A stretch of 64,000 nt of DNA from Vibrio fluminensis (GCF_015278125.1 NZ_JADILO010000011.1:1-64000); one strand, 5' to 3'. Counted from the stretch's first letter, positions 49,869-59,857 are shown. Notes: generated from the sequence alone by a model not told the origin. Numbers and translations: made by a program.

Positions 49869-50540
49869 ATGTCTAAGTTTTGTCCATCAATGATGTGTGT
49901 GGACTTTTCTAAACTCGCATCAGAGCTCAAAGAGCTAGAAAAAGCCCATGTTGATATGTTGCATATCGATGTTATGGATGGTCACTTTGTACCAAACTTT
50001 GCATTGGGTCCTGAAGATATCAAAGCTATTCGTGAGCTCACTGATATCGACTACGATGTACATCTAATGCTATCTAACCCAGATCAGTTTATTGATCTAT
50101 TTGCCGCTCTAGGTCCAAAGCTCATGTACATTCATGCAGAAGCGCCCCCACACCTACACCGCACGTTGGGAAACATTCAGGCAAAAGGCATCAAATCGGG
50201 TTTAGCAATCAACCCTGGAACACCGCTTAGTGCGATCGAAGATGTTTTAGATGTTACCGATGTGATTCTGGTGATGTCCGTGAACCCTGGCTTTGCTGGA
50301 CAAGCATTTATCCCAAATGCATATAACCGCATTGATCGTATTATTGAAATGATTGAACGTCAGGGAACAAAAACTAAAATCGCCATCGATGGCGCGATCA
50401 GCCCAGAAGTGATTGAACGTCTCGGCGAGAAAGTGGAATACTTTATTTTGGGTACTGCCGGTCTATTCGGTAAAGAGAAGAGTTACCAAGAAACTATGCA
50501 GGATTTGCGTAATTTAGCCAACGATGCCGTTGCCGCCTGA
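49869..50540 (+). CDS. D-allulose-6-phosphate 3-epimerase-like (ribulose-phosphate 3-epimerase family)
   Basis: 223-residue TIM-barrel metal enzyme. The family motifs CPSMMCVDFSKL (5-16), LHIDVMDGHFVPNFAL (near 31-46), DVHLM (near 66-70), VNPGFAGQAFIPN (near 138-150), AIDGAI (near 172-177) and LGTAGLF (near 193-199) are intact. The PSxMC and GFAGQxFIP forms resemble AlsE more than housekeeping Rpe. Expected reaction: allulose-6-P to fructose-6-P. A bidirectional terminator follows. Confidence 0.88.
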   Translation: MSKFCPSMMCVDFSKLASELKELEKAHVDMLHIDVMDGHFVPNFALGPEDIKAIRELTDIDYDVHLMLSNPDQFIDLFAALGPKLMYIHAEAPPHLHRTLGNIQAKGIKSGLAINPGTPLSAIEDVLDVTDVILVMSVNPGFAGQAFIPNAYNRIDRIIEMIERQGTKTKIAIDGAISPEVIERLGEKVEYFILGTAGLFGKEKSYQETMQDLRNLANDAVAA

Positions 50541-50585
50541 TCACGAAGTCTCTAATCTGTATACTAAAAGTAACACCCTGAAAGT

Positions 50586-50615
50586 AAAAAGCGCAGCCAA
50601 TCGGCTGCGCTTTTA
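50586..50615 (+). terminator. Bidirectional terminator between the epimerase gene and slyD
   Basis: AAAAAGCGCAGCC and GGCTGCGCTTTTA arms, four-base loop, between two convergent genes. Confidence 0.88.
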
Positions 50616-50642
50616 TCTATTCTGCTTTAAGCAAAATTGCGA

Positions 50643-51218
50643 TTAGTGAGAACCACAACCGCCGCCACCGCAGCACTCGTGATCGTCGCCTTTATCTTCG
50701 CCACCACAGCAGCCGCCTTCGTGGTCATGGTCGTGACCGCCACAGCAACCACCACCTTGGTGGATGTGACCGTGTTCGATCTCTTCTGCTGTTGCTTCAC
50801 GTACTGCGACAACTTCAACTTCAAAAGTTAGAGTTTGACCAGCTAGCATGTGGTTACCATCAACAACAACGTCGTCGCCATCAACTTCAGTCACTTCTAC
50901 AGGGATTGGACCTTGGTCAGTGTCTGCTAGGAAACGCATACCCACTTCGATTTGGTCAACACCGTGGAATACATTTGCAGGAACACGTTGAACTAGGTCA
51001 TCGCTGTGCTCGCCGTATGCTTCTTCTGGAGCTACAGTTACTTCGAATTTGTCGCCAGCTTGTTTACCTTCTAGAGCCTTTTCTAGACCAGTAATTAGGT
51101 TGTTGTTACCGTGTAGGTAATCTAGTGGAGCATCAGTAGTTGATTGGTCAACAACTGCGCCATCTTCTAGTTTTACTTGGTACGCTAGGCTTACGACTAC
51201 GTTCTTTTCAATTTTCAT
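50643..51218 (-). CDS. slyD: FKBP-type peptidyl-prolyl isomerase and metallochaperone SlyD
   Basis: 191-residue cytoplasmic folding helper and nickel/zinc carrier. FKBP core with VVSLAYQVKLEDGAVVDQS (near 8-26) and the inserted IF chaperone domain, followed by a long His/Cys/Gly-rich tail (about 150-191: runs of GGCCGG and HDHDHE) that binds Ni(II). Starts after GGAGCAATT. Next to yheV-kefB as in E. coli. Confidence 0.96.
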   Translation of the reverse strand: MKIEKNVVVSLAYQVKLEDGAVVDQSTTDAPLDYLHGNNNLITGLEKALEGKQAGDKFEVTVAPEEAYGEHSDDLVQRVPANVFHGVDQIEVGMRFLADTDQGPIPVEVTEVDGDDVVVDGNHMLAGQTLTFEVEVVAVREATAEEIEHGHIHQGGGCCGGHDHDHEGGCCGGEDKGDDHECCGGGGCGSH

Positions 51219-51305
51219 AATTGCTCCAAGGCATTATTGAGACCCAGATTGCTGGGATTTAAAACATTACCCTGCGTATTATGGGGATGAATTTGAGAAA
51301 CACAA

Positions 51306-51500
51306 TTATTCCGGTCTAAAAATCCCGATCATATTTTCATCAGCATGCGTCGTTTGCTCAACCGACTGGGGTTTACGTTGATCTTGATAGTCGCAATCAA
51401 CGCACTCTACCAACTCAATATTATTCTCAATCCACCAGCGTAAACTATCTTGTTGCTGACATTTAGGACAACTCGCTCCTGCAATAAATCTTTTCTTCAT
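51306..51500 (-). CDS. yheV: YheV-family putative zinc ribbon protein
   Basis: 64-residue protein with two CXXC-type pairs, SCPKC near 10-14 and VECVDCDYQDQRKP near 32-45, forming a zinc ribbon. Function unknown in the family. Located 32 bp downstream of kefB, the same order as E. coli kefGB-yheV. Confidence 0.9.
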   Translation of the reverse strand: MKKRFIAGASCPKCQQQDSLRWWIENNIELVECVDCDYQDQRKPQSVEQTTHADENMIGIFRPE

Positions 51501-51532
51501 TTCATACTCTTTTTACGGCTTATTGGCTTTGC

Positions 51533-53329
51533 TTAATCCCAGAAGTTTTTGGTCTGCTGATCATTCTCCATCTCACGACCAAAAATCTCTTCTAGTTCTT
51601 TACGGGCTTCTTTGGCTCTTTGGGCCAATTGTTTATCTTCACTGTGTTGAGGAAGTAGTTCTTTCAGCATCGCATTATCTAACTTTCTAAAGTGAGATTC
51701 TGCGCGCTGGGCTTGATAAGGATGCATTCCCAGTTCGATAAGTGCGAGCTTGCCGAGATCTAAAGCGCCAAGAAATGTCTCGCGTGAATACTTATCTACA
51801 CCATGACTGAGCAATTGATACGCCTCGACTCGGCTACGTGCACGAGCAAGAATCTTCAATTGAGGGAAATGTTGTGTGCATAAATCAACAATCTGCATGA
51901 TCTCATCAGGTGAATCGGTACAAAGAATAATCGCTTCAGCTTTGCTTGCGCCCGCCGCCCTCAGTAAATCTAGCTGAGTCGCATCACCATAAAACACTTT
52001 ATAGCCATACTTCCTTAACAGCTTTATTTGGCTGGCATCACTTTCTAAAATCGTCAGTTTGATTTTATTGGCATAAAGCAAGCGTCCGACTATCTGACCA
52101 AAACGGCCGAAGCCAGCAATAATCACTCGAGGCTGGTTGTCCACCACATCCGTAGTAAGCTGCGTGTCATCATCTTGATTAAGACTCAAGGCATACCATT
52201 TTTCTTGGCCCATTAGCAGTAACGGCGTGGTAACCATCGACAAACTCACTACCACCAGCAAAAATGCGGTTTGTTCTGCGCTAAGTAAACTTTGGCTTTG
52301 CGCCGCAGTAAAAATAACAAAGGCAAATTCGCCCCCTTGGCTGAGAATCGCCGCAATACGACTACGCGATTTCGCTCGACTACCTGCCGCACGAGCTAAA
52401 GCATAAAGCAGTAACGCCTTAACCGTGATCAAGGCTAAAACGCCAAACAGAATCTTCCACGGATGCAGCGCTAACAGACCTAGGTTAACCGCCATACCGA
52501 CGGCAATGAAAAATAGCCCAAGCAACAGTCCTTTAAACGGCTCGATGGCGATTTCCAATTCATGACGATATTCACTCTCGGCAAGCAACACCCCCGCCAG
52601 AAATGCACCCAGTGCCATTGATAGCCCAAGCTGCTTCATGATCAGCGCAATACCAATCACCAACAGCAGCGCCGCGACAGTAAACAGTTCACGCACACCA
52701 CTGGCGACCACATAACGAAACAGTGGTCGCAATAAGAAGTGCCCACCAACCAATAAGCCAATAACACCACCAAGCATCCACAAACCATCTTGCCAATTAC
52801 CGCTGGTGTTGCCCGCGAGGAGTGGCAGCATCGCCAACATTGGGATCACCGCGATATCTTGGAACAGCAAAACCGCAAAGCCCGATTGTCCGGTTTCGCT
52901 TCCTGCTAATCCTTGTTCTTCAATCACGCGTAACGCAATGGCAGTTGATGAAAGTGCCAAGCCCATACCAATGGTTAAACTCACTTGCCAAGATAGACCC
53001 ATTGCATTGGCGACACTGGCGATAAAGGCGGTAGTCAAAGCAACTTGAGCTCCGCCAAGCCCTAAAATTGGACCACGCATTTGCCATAATTTTTTCGGAT
53101 TCAGTTCAAGACCAATCAAAAATAGCAGCAATACCACGCCAAATTCAGCAAAATGGAGGATTGCATCCACATCGCGAATCAATCCTAACCCCCATGGACC
53201 TATCGCAACCCCGGCAAGTAAGTAACCCAATACCGAGCCAAGACCAAGACGCTGCGCCAATGGCACTGCCACCACTGCGGCTGTGAGGAAAATAGCACTG
53301 CTTTGCAAAAAGTCACTTTCAAGAGCCAT
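51533..53329 (-). CDS. kefB: Glutathione-regulated potassium-efflux antiporter
   Basis: CPA2-family K+/H+ antiporter of the inner membrane, 598 residues, protecting against electrophiles by acidifying the cytoplasm. About 12 membrane spans (about 5-380), then a Rossmann-type TrkA-N/KTN domain starting [20 protein letters not shown] (near 402-421) and a C-terminal regulatory tail. The ATG at 53329 follows GGGAGGTGGTA and overlaps the kefG stop by 11 bp; the frame extends to 53374. Whether it is KefB or KefC is settled by kefG and yheV context. Confidence 0.93.
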   Translation of the reverse strand: MALESDFLQSSAIFLTAAVVAVPLAQRLGLGSVLGYLLAGVAIGPWGLGLIRDVDAILHFAEFGVVLLLFLIGLELNPKKLWQMRGPILGLGGAQVALTTAFIASVANAMGLSWQVSLTIGMGLALSSTAIALRVIEEQGLAGSETGQSGFAVLLFQDIAVIPMLAMLPLLAGNTSGNWQDGLWMLGGVIGLLVGGHFLLRPLFRYVVASGVRELFTVAALLLVIGIALIMKQLGLSMALGAFLAGVLLAESEYRHELEIAIEPFKGLLLGLFFIAVGMAVNLGLLALHPWKILFGVLALITVKALLLYALARAAGSRAKSRSRIAAILSQGGEFAFVIFTAAQSQSLLSAEQTAFLLVVVSLSMVTTPLLLMGQEKWYALSLNQDDDTQLTTDVVDNQPRVIIAGFGRFGQIVGRLLYANKIKLTILESDASQIKLLRKYGYKVFYGDATQLDLLRAAGASKAEAIILCTDSPDEIMQIVDLCTQHFPQLKILARARSRVEAYQLLSHGVDKYSRETFLGALDLGKLALIELGMHPYQAQRAESHFRKLDNAMLKELLPQHSEDKQLAQRAKEARKELEEIFGREMENDQQTKNFWD

Positions 53330-53939
53330 TACCACCTCCCTGCTGAGTAGAATGTAAAGTAACGACCTCGCCACTGACTACATTCACATCCGCCAGCGGG
53401 TTTAACAACCACTGGTAATATTGGTCGGCATGTAACTCGCGCTCATTGTCAGACACATTACGCGCCCAATAGAGCACTAAAGGCTCAATCCAATTCATGC
53501 GACATAAGGCTGCCGTCAGTTCAAACGGCTGCAAGATCTGTTCAAGGGGATATTTGTTGTAACCATGCTCACCAAACGCCTCTTGCTTACCCCCAGTGGT
53601 AATAACGCTACGCCAATATTTACCGCGCAGCGCACTGCCTTCACCATAAGCGAACCCTTTCTTACCCAACACTCGGTCGAGCCACTCTTTGAGTAGTGAG
53701 GGACAAGAATAAAGATACATTGGGTGATGGAAAACTATTACATCATGCTCAAGCAGTGCTTGATGCTCTGCATTTACATCAATAAAAAAATCTGGGTAGA
53801 GCGCGTATAGATCGCGCACAGTGACATTATCTAGTGAGGCGATCTTATTGATCATCACTTGGTTAGCGACGGACGTTTGTGGCTCAGGATGAGCATACAA
53901 AATGAGAACTTTGACTTGAGCAGCAACTGATAAATCCAT
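53319..53939 (-). CDS. kefG: KefG ancillary quinone-oxidoreductase-like subunit
   Basis: 206-residue flavodoxin-fold protein (YdeP/MdaB-like) required for full activity of KefB. Motifs [18 protein letters not shown] near 12-29, [31 protein letters not shown] near 67-97 and [12 protein letters not shown] near 111-122 (FMN and NADPH contacts). Translationally coupled to kefB by overlap. Divergent from yheS. Confidence 0.92.
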   Translation of the reverse strand: MDLSVAAQVKVLILYAHPEPQTSVANQVMINKIASLDNVTVRDLYALYPDFFIDVNAEHQALLEHDVIVFHHPMYLYSCPSLLKEWLDRVLGKKGFAYGEGSALRGKYWRSVITTGGKQEAFGEHGYNKYPLEQILQPFELTAALCRMNWIEPLVLYWARNVSDNERELHADQYYQWLLNPLADVNVVSGEVVTLHSTQQGGGNGS

Positions 53940-54073
53940 TCCGTGTACAGCATTCCTTTTATTTTCGTTATCATTTTGTTATACGCGGTTGAACGAGATA
54001 ACGCAATGATCGACTTTTTCGACCAATCCTCCTACTATGCGTGCGGAAACGATTAAAGAAAAAACAAAACTCT

Positions 54074-55996
54074 ATGATTACCTTCTCTGATATTCAATTG
54101 CTACGCGGTGGTAAGCCCCTGCTAGACAACGCATCTGCAACCATTCATCCAGGCGATAAAGTTGGCTTGGTCGGTAAAAACGGTTGTGGTAAGTCGACTC
54201 TCTTTGCTCTGATCAAAGACGAACTTTCCATCGATGCTGGTAATTTTAGCAAACCAGCGCACTGGGAGTTAGCTTGGGTAGCGCAGGAGACCCCAGCGCT
54301 TGACCGAACCGCTCTTGAGTATGTAATTGATGGTGATCGAGAATACCGTTCTCTTGAACAACAATTGACGCAAGCTGAACAAGCGGATAACGGCACACTC
54401 GTCGCTGAATTGCATGGAAAAATAGAAACCATCGGTGGCTACAGTATTCGTGCTCGTGCGGCAGAACTCTTGGATGGTCTGGGCTTTACTCAGCCACAAA
54501 TGAGTTGGAACCTAACTCAGTTCTCCGGTGGTTGGCGTATGCGTCTTAACCTTGCGCAAGCACTACTATGCCGCTCTGACCTGCTATTGCTCGACGAACC
54601 AACCAACCACTTGGACTTGGATGCGGTAATGTGGTTAGAACGCTGGCTACAAAACTACCCTGGCACACTAGTACTGATCTCACACGACCGTGATTTCCTT
54701 GACCCAATCGTCGGTCGCATTATTCATGTTGAAAACCAAAAGCTGAATGAGTACACCGGTAACTACTCATCGTTTGAAGATCAACGTGCTCAGAAACTGA
54801 TCTTGCAACAAGCCATGTATGCCAAACAGCAAAAGCATATGGCACACATGCAAAGCTATATTGACCGTTTCCGCTATAAAGCTTCGAAAGCTCGCCAAGC
54901 ACAAAGCCGCATCAAAGCCCTTGAGCGAATGGAAAAAGTGCTGCCAGCACAGTTTGATAATCCATTTAGTTTTGAATTCCGTGAACCAGAAGCCTTGCCA
55001 AACCCAATCATTATGATGGATGAAGCGTCAGCAGGTTACGGTGATAACCTTATTCTCGAGAAAATCCGCCTTAACCTCGTACCGGGTAGCCGCATTGGTC
55101 TGCTGGGTCGTAACGGTGCGGGTAAATCGACACTGATCAAATTGCTCTCTGGCGAGCATAAGCCACAAAGCGGTGAACTGACTTACTCTCAAGGGGTAAA
55201 AATCGGTTACTTTGCCCAGCATCAGTTAGAAACGCTGCACCCAGAAGAAACGCCTTTGCAGCACATGATGCAGATTGCGCCAAAACACACCGAACAACAA
55301 CTGCGTGATTACCTTGGTAGCTTTGGATTTCAAGGCGATAAAGCGCTGGAGAAAGTGGCGCCTTTCTCTGGTGGTGAAAAAGCACGTTTGGTGCTGGCAT
55401 TAATTGTGTGGCAAAAGCCAAACTTACTACTACTCGACGAACCAACCAACCACTTGGATTTGGATATGCGTCAGGCGCTAACCATGGCACTGCAAACCTT
55501 CGAAGGTGCAATGGTGATTGTCTCGCACGACCGTTACCTACTGCGTGCAACAACCGATGACCTTTATCTAGTCCATGATCGCCAAGTGGCGCCATTTGAT
55601 GGCGATTTAAACGACTACTACAAGTGGCTAACAGAGCAACAAAAAGCGGATCGCCGTGAAGCGCAAGCGGAACAACCAGAGAAAAATACCGCTAACAGTG
55701 CCGCAGCGAAAAAAGATCAAAAACGCCGCGAAGCAGAGTTCCGTAAACTAACGGCACCGATTCGCAAAAATCTGACAAAGCTTGAAGATAAGATGGATAA
55801 GTTAGGTGAACAACTTGCCAATGCAGAGCAACAATTAGCGGACAACTCACTGTATGAGGCCGAAAACAAGGCTAAACTTAATCAAGTTCTCACGATACAA
55901 GCTTCCAGCAAAGCTGAGTTAGAAGACGTAGAAATGGAATGGATGGCTCTCCAAGAAGAGCTAGAGCAGATGGAACAGGAGTTCAGTGATCAATGA
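54074..55996 (+). CDS. yheS: ABC-F family ATPase YheS
   Basis: 640-residue soluble ABC-F protein with two ATP-binding domains: Walker A GLVGKNGCGKST (near 31-42) and GLLGRNGAGKST (near 343-354), signatures FSGGWRMRL and FSGGEKARL, and two Walker B LLLLDEPTNHLDLD. A coiled C-terminal extension (about 550-640) is rich in Lys/Glu. ABC-F proteins act on stalled ribosomes. ATG at 54074 fits the E. coli start (MIVFSSLQIRRG type); the frame begins at 54041. Its stop overlaps the next gene by 4 bp. Confidence 0.94.
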   Translation: MITFSDIQLLRGGKPLLDNASATIHPGDKVGLVGKNGCGKSTLFALIKDELSIDAGNFSKPAHWELAWVAQETPALDRTALEYVIDGDREYRSLEQQLTQAEQADNGTLVAELHGKIETIGGYSIRARAAELLDGLGFTQPQMSWNLTQFSGGWRMRLNLAQALLCRSDLLLLDEPTNHLDLDAVMWLERWLQNYPGTLVLISHDRDFLDPIVGRIIHVENQKLNEYTGNYSSFEDQRAQKLILQQAMYAKQQKHMAHMQSYIDRFRYKASKARQAQSRIKALERMEKVLPAQFDNPFSFEFREPEALPNPIIMMDEASAGYGDNLILEKIRLNLVPGSRIGLLGRNGAGKSTLIKLLSGEHKPQSGELTYSQGVKIGYFAQHQLETLHPEETPLQHMMQIAPKHTEQQLRDYLGSFGFQGDKALEKVAPFSGGEKARLVLALIVWQKPNLLLLDEPTNHLDLDMRQALTMALQTFEGAMVIVSHDRYLLRATTDDLYLVHDRQVAPFDGDLNDYYKWLTEQQKADRREAQAEQPEKNTANSAAAKKDQKRREAEFRKLTAPIRKNLTKLEDKMDKLGEQLANAEQQLADNSLYEAENKAKLNQVLTIQASSKAELEDVEMEWMALQEELEQMEQEFSDQ

Positions 55997-56481
55997 GTAA
56001 TAAGCGCGTATACCTTTCACTTACCCTAGAACGCCTTTGGCAGTTTAGCTTGCAATACTACAGTGTGCGAGAAGTGAAGGAAGCGTGCTTAACTCTGCAA
56101 AACCATCACCATGGTAACGTTAACCTCCTGCTGCTTCTCAAATGGCTGGATGAACAAGGCGCGACTATCGCGCTTAGAGATTGGGCTCAAGTTGAACAAT
56201 GCTTGAGCCGCTCTGAAACCCTTCTCAGTAGCTTTAGAGAGCTACGCCGAAAACTCAAACTTACTGTTCCCGATAGCTTATATCGAGAAACCTTGCAATT
56301 TGAACTGCAACTAGAAAAACAACAACAGTCAGATTTAGTCGATTGTATTAATGGGCTTACTCTGCACAACGCCGAAGATGAACCATTGACTCTGCGTTAT
56401 TGTCGTCAGTTAGATGGAGAGCACCTTTACTCCATTTTCTCTCAACCCTTTGCACCGGATAACCCAACTGACACGCTATGA
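55993..56481 (+). CDS. TIGR02444 (DUF2390) family protein
   Basis: 162-residue soluble helical protein of unknown function; LERLWQFSLQYYSVREVKEACLTLQNHHHGNVNLLLLLKWLDE (about 13-55) is the family core. Overlaps yheS upstream and yheT downstream by ATGA-type 4 bp overlaps, so the three are translationally coupled. Confidence 0.85.
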   Translation: MSNKRVYLSLTLERLWQFSLQYYSVREVKEACLTLQNHHHGNVNLLLLLKWLDEQGATIALRDWAQVEQCLSRSETLLSSFRELRRKLKLTVPDSLYRETLQFELQLEKQQQSDLVDCINGLTLHNAEDEPLTLRYCRQLDGEHLYSIFSQPFAPDNPTDTL

Positions 56482-57452
56482 CAAACTTTACCGCTGCCGC
56501 GGGCATGGCCAATGCCCATATGCAAACTCTAGCGCCACGTTTTATTCGTAAAAAAGCGCTGTTCGAACCCATTTGGCAAACTCTCGACACCCCTGACGGT
56601 GACTTCATCGATCTTGCCTGGAGTGAAGATCCGCAAGCCGATGCAGCACAAAACAAGCCGCTATTTATTCTGTTTCATGGTTTGGAGGGTTGCTTCTATA
56701 GCCCTTATGCCAATGGATTAATGTCGGCGTTTGCTAAGCAGGGTTGGTTATCCGTGATGATGCACTTTCGCGGGTGTAGCGGTAAACCCAATCGCTTACC
56801 GCGCGCCTACCATTCAGGTGAAGTGGAAGATGCGCGTTTCTTTTTGCAGCAGCTCCAACAGCAATTCCCTCAGCAAACCAAGGTTGCGGTAGGCATATCT
56901 CTTGGCGGCAATATGCTGGCTAACTATTTAGCCGAATACGCTGAGGAGCCATTGTTAGATGCGGCTTCGATTGTATCAGCACCACTGGATCTCTCAGCCT
57001 GCTCCAGTCGTATAGAGCAAGGTTTCTCTAAGCTCTACAAAGCCTACTTACTCAAATCTCTCAAGCGCAATGCGCTGCGCAAACACCATCTACTCAAAGG
57101 AGAGCTTGGGCTCACCTACCAAACCATTAAGCGCGTGACTAAGTTATACGACTTTGACGATCTCATCACCGCGCCACTGCATGGCTTTAAAGACGCTGAA
57201 GATTATTATCAGCGCTGCTCTGGTATCCATCGCTTACAACAGATCAAACTGCCTACGCAGATCATTCATGCTAAAGATGATCCCTTTATGACTGACGCGG
57301 TGATCCCCCACTTTGTACTGCCTGACAATATCGACTATCGACTGCTCGATAACGGCGGCCATGTTGGCTTTGTCACTGGCTCACTACTCAAACCAAGATT
57401 CTGGCTAGAAGAGATGTTACCCGCTTACTATCAGCCACTAAAAAACGCATAA
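56478..57452 (+). CDS. yheT: Alpha/beta hydrolase YheT (AB-hydrolase-associated family)
   Basis: 324-residue predicted esterase. N-terminal GMANAHMQTLAPRFIRKK (8-25) is the YheT/ABHD1 signature; LFHGLEGCFYSPY (near 64-76) is the oxyanion region, the nucleophile Ser is in GISLGGNMLANY (near 140-151), and DDPFMT and GGHVGFV (near 265 and 294) supply the Asp and His. Natural substrate unknown. Cytoplasmic. Confidence 0.93.
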   Translation: MTNFTAAAGMANAHMQTLAPRFIRKKALFEPIWQTLDTPDGDFIDLAWSEDPQADAAQNKPLFILFHGLEGCFYSPYANGLMSAFAKQGWLSVMMHFRGCSGKPNRLPRAYHSGEVEDARFFLQQLQQQFPQQTKVAVGISLGGNMLANYLAEYAEEPLLDAASIVSAPLDLSACSSRIEQGFSKLYKAYLLKSLKRNALRKHHLLKGELGLTYQTIKRVTKLYDFDDLITAPLHGFKDAEDYYQRCSGIHRLQQIKLPTQIIHAKDDPFMTDAVIPHFVLPDNIDYRLLDNGGHVGFVTGSLLKPRFWLEEMLPAYYQPLKNA

Positions 57453-57453
57453 T

Positions 57454-57480
57454 ATGAGAGCCAGAAAAGCTGGCGCTCAT
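57454..57480 (+). terminator. Weak hairpin after yheT
   Basis: ATGAGAGCCAG and CTGGCGCTCAT arms with a 5-base loop and one mismatch, followed by TTCAATC. It lacks a proper T-run; it may trim rather than stop transcription into yheU. Confidence 0.4.
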
Positions 57481-57506
57481 TTCAATCATAAAAGTAAGAG
57501 GTATTT

Positions 57507-57719
57507 ATGATTATCCCTTGGCAAGATATTGCTGCTGACACCCTAGACAATTTAATTAGAGAATTTGTACTGCGTGAAGGAACCGACTACGGCACTGTCG
57601 AGATTTCATTGCAAGATAAAGTCGACCAAGTTAAAGCTCAGCTTGCGACGGGTGAGGCAGTCATCGTCTACTCCGAGCTCCATGAAACTGTGGATATTCA
57701 ACTTAAACAGAAATTCTGA
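57507..57719 (+). CDS. yheU: YheU family protein
   Basis: 70-residue protein, [29 protein letters not shown], very close to E. coli YheU ([16 protein letters not shown] and ELHETV blocks). Function unknown. Between yheT and prkB as in E. coli; AGAGG ribosome site. Confidence 0.93.
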   Translation: MIIPWQDIAADTLDNLIREFVLREGTDYGTVEISLQDKVDQVKAQLATGEAVIVYSELHETVDIQLKQKF

Positions 57720-57903
57720 ACACGCTCCTAGGGCTACCAGACAAATAGCGAAATAAAGCAACATTGTGGATTGCTCTAGGATTATTTTTTAGCGTAAAAG
57801 TTAAAGCATGTTATATTGCTGTTATATACCCAAGTGACTCAACAACTTGTTGAGCTCGCTTAAGAACAATTAACAGGAACGTTAGTTTTAGACAGGGTTT
57901 GTC

Positions 57904-58773
57904 ATGTCAGCAAAGCATCCAATCATTGCCGTCACTGGTTCTTCTGGTGCGGGTACTACCACGACCTCCGAAGCCTTTCGCAAGATGTTCAATATGATGG
58001 ACATCAAACCAGCCTGGGTAGAGGGAGATAGCTTCCATCGCTTTACGCGTCCTGAAATGGATGTGGAGATCCGCAAAGCCCGCGAACAAGGTCGCCATAT
58101 CAGCTACTTTGGTCCGCAAGCGAACGACTTCCCGGCCCTAGCTGAGTTTTTCCGTCAATACGGTGAAGATGGCAGCGGTAAAGTCCGTCGCTACTTACAC
58201 ACTTTCGATGAAGCGGTACCTTACAACCAAATGCCCGGTACTTTTACACCATGGCAAGAACTCCCCGAAGACAGTGATGTACTTTTCTACGAAGGTTTAC
58301 ACGGTGGCGTTGTTGATGGCGGTGTTAATGTGTCGCAGCATGTCGACTTTCTTATTGGTATGGTGCCGATCGTCAACCTTGAATGGATTCAGAAATTTGT
58401 CCGTGATACGCGAGACCGTGGACATTCTCGTGAAGCGGTAATGGACTCGATAGTCCGTTCTATGGATGACTATCTAAACTACATCACCCCTCAATTCTCT
58501 CGCACGCATATTAACTTTCAACGCGTGCCTACGGTGGACACATCAAACCCATTAGATGCGAAGGGGATTCCAAGCTTAGATGAAAGCTTTGTGGTAATTC
58601 GCTTGCGCGGCTTTAAAAATGTTGACTATCCCTACCTATTAGCAATGATAGATGGGTCATTCATGTCGCGTCATAACACGCTTGTTGTCCCTGGTGGCAA
58701 AATGAGTTTCGCGATGGAATTGATTGTCAGACCGATTCTTCAGCAGTTAATAGAAACGGGAAAAATTGGCTAG
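57904..58773 (+). CDS. prkB: Phosphoribulokinase-like protein PrkB
   Basis: 289-residue P-loop kinase: AVTGSSGAGTTTTSEAFRKM (near 9-28), EGDSFHRFTRPEMD (near 41-54), FYEGLHGG (near 128-135). The family resembles Calvin-cycle phosphoribulokinase, but no Rubisco is expected in this organism, and the physiological substrate is unknown. Synteny yheT-yheU-prkB-crp is conserved with E. coli. Confidence 0.93.
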   Translation: MSAKHPIIAVTGSSGAGTTTTSEAFRKMFNMMDIKPAWVEGDSFHRFTRPEMDVEIRKAREQGRHISYFGPQANDFPALAEFFRQYGEDGSGKVRRYLHTFDEAVPYNQMPGTFTPWQELPEDSDVLFYEGLHGGVVDGGVNVSQHVDFLIGMVPIVNLEWIQKFVRDTRDRGHSREAVMDSIVRSMDDYLNYITPQFSRTHINFQRVPTVDTSNPLDAKGIPSLDESFVVIRLRGFKNVDYPYLLAMIDGSFMSRHNTLVVPGGKMSFAMELIVRPILQQLIETGKIG

Positions 58774-59169
58774 TTCTGTTACCCAAGCAACCTAGAAATA
58801 CGAGTTTCATTGAGCACATCACCCTCACACGACTTTGAGATGGCTCGCAACTAAGCGCTCTAGCTCTCCTTGTCTTTCCTTTGAATCAGGAAAGTGACGA
58901 CGCTCTGAAGTACGCATTTTGAAGTGACTTAGGTGGCGATAAACACGATTACTTTTCATACCGTGATCATGTGCACGTTTTCACTTATAAAATAACACTG
59001 AGTACCCGATTAAAATCAAGAAATCCTTCGGGAAAAAGGATACTATTTGAAACCGAAACACAAGATAGCTTGCAGCACCAGTAAAGTGCTCTTATCCTAG
59101 TTATCCCCATTTTGGGCTTAGCAACAACATGGAAAGCGCAAGCGTACCCTGCAGAGGAAGTGAGATATT
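58774..59169. other. crp upstream region
   Basis: About 395 bp without a gene. It contains a CRP-like dyad (58962-58977) and a -10 candidate TATAAA (58986-58991), which would give a crp leader of about 170 nt, similar in length to that of E. coli crp. No terminator with a clear T-tract was found after prkB. Confidence 0.55.
58962..58977. promoter_or_regulatory. CRP-like binding site upstream of crp
   Basis: CGTGATCATGTGCACG has GTGA and GCAC half-sites at 6 bp spacing, close to the TGTGA-N6-TCACA consensus. Just downstream lies TTATAAAAT, a -10 candidate. Autoregulation of crp is established in E. coli; here it is inference. Confidence 0.55.
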
Positions 59170-59802
59170 ATGGTTCTAGGTAAACCTCAAACCGATCCAA
59201 CATTAGAGTGGTTCCTTTCACACTGTCATATTCATAAGTACCCATCAAAAAGCACGCTAATTCATGCGGGCGAGAAAGCAGAAACTTTGTACTACATCGT
59301 TAAAGGTTCTGTAGCGGTTCTTATCAAGGACGAAGAAGGTAAGGAAATGATCCTTTCTTACCTAAACCAAGGTGATTTCATCGGCGAACTTGGTCTATTT
59401 GAAGAAGATCAAGAGCGCACAGCTTGGGTTCGTGCCAAGTCTCCTTGTGAAGTAGCTGAAATTTCATTTAAGAAATTCCGTCAACTTATTCAAGTAAACC
59501 CAGACATTCTTATGCGTCTGTCTTCGCAAATGGCACGTCGCCTACAAGTGACTAGCCAAAAAGTGGGTGACCTAGCATTCCTAGATGTAACTGGTCGTAT
59601 CGCGCAAACGCTACTAAACCTAGCGAAACAACCTGATGCTATGACTCACCCAGACGGCATGCAAATCAAGATCACACGTCAAGAAATCGGTCAAATCGTT
59701 GGCTGTTCTCGTGAAACCGTTGGTCGTATCTTGAAGATGCTAGAAGAGCAGAACCTAATCTCTGCTCACGGTAAAACTATCGTTGTGTACGGCACTCGCT
59801 AA
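59170..59802 (+). CDS. crp: cAMP receptor protein (catabolite activator)
   Basis: Global cAMP-dependent regulator, 210 residues, same length as E. coli CRP. The cAMP pocket is intact ([20 protein letters not shown] near 70-89, with Glu and Arg ligands, and the [18 protein letters not shown] dimer helix), and the DNA-recognition helix reads [14 protein letters not shown] near 178-191 with the Arg-Glu-X3-Arg contacts. Followed by a strong terminator. Confidence 0.98.
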   Translation: MVLGKPQTDPTLEWFLSHCHIHKYPSKSTLIHAGEKAETLYYIVKGSVAVLIKDEEGKEMILSYLNQGDFIGELGLFEEDQERTAWVRAKSPCEVAEISFKKFRQLIQVNPDILMRLSSQMARRLQVTSQKVGDLAFLDVTGRIAQTLLNLAKQPDAMTHPDGMQIKITRQEIGQIVGCSRETVGRILKMLEEQNLISAHGKTIVVYGTR

Positions 59803-59829
59803 TTCACATTAAGTGAACGAGTAAGATTG

Positions 59830-59857
59830 CAAAAGCCACCCTCGGGTGGCTTTTTTC
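59830..59857 (+). terminator. Rho-independent terminator of crp
   Basis: AAAAGCCACC and GGTGGCTTTT arms with a short loop, then TTTTTTCTT. Confidence 0.9.

Noticed and set aside
49426..50540. Housekeeping rpiB and rpe
   Set aside because: The pair is coupled and divergent from a PTS operon, and the epimerase motifs resemble AlsE; housekeeping rpe is normally beside gph/dam. A housekeeping role is not fully excluded.
57904..58773. Phosphoribulokinase as evidence of a Calvin cycle
   Set aside because: This is the conserved PrkB of gammaproteobacteria beside crp; no other Calvin-cycle gene is seen.
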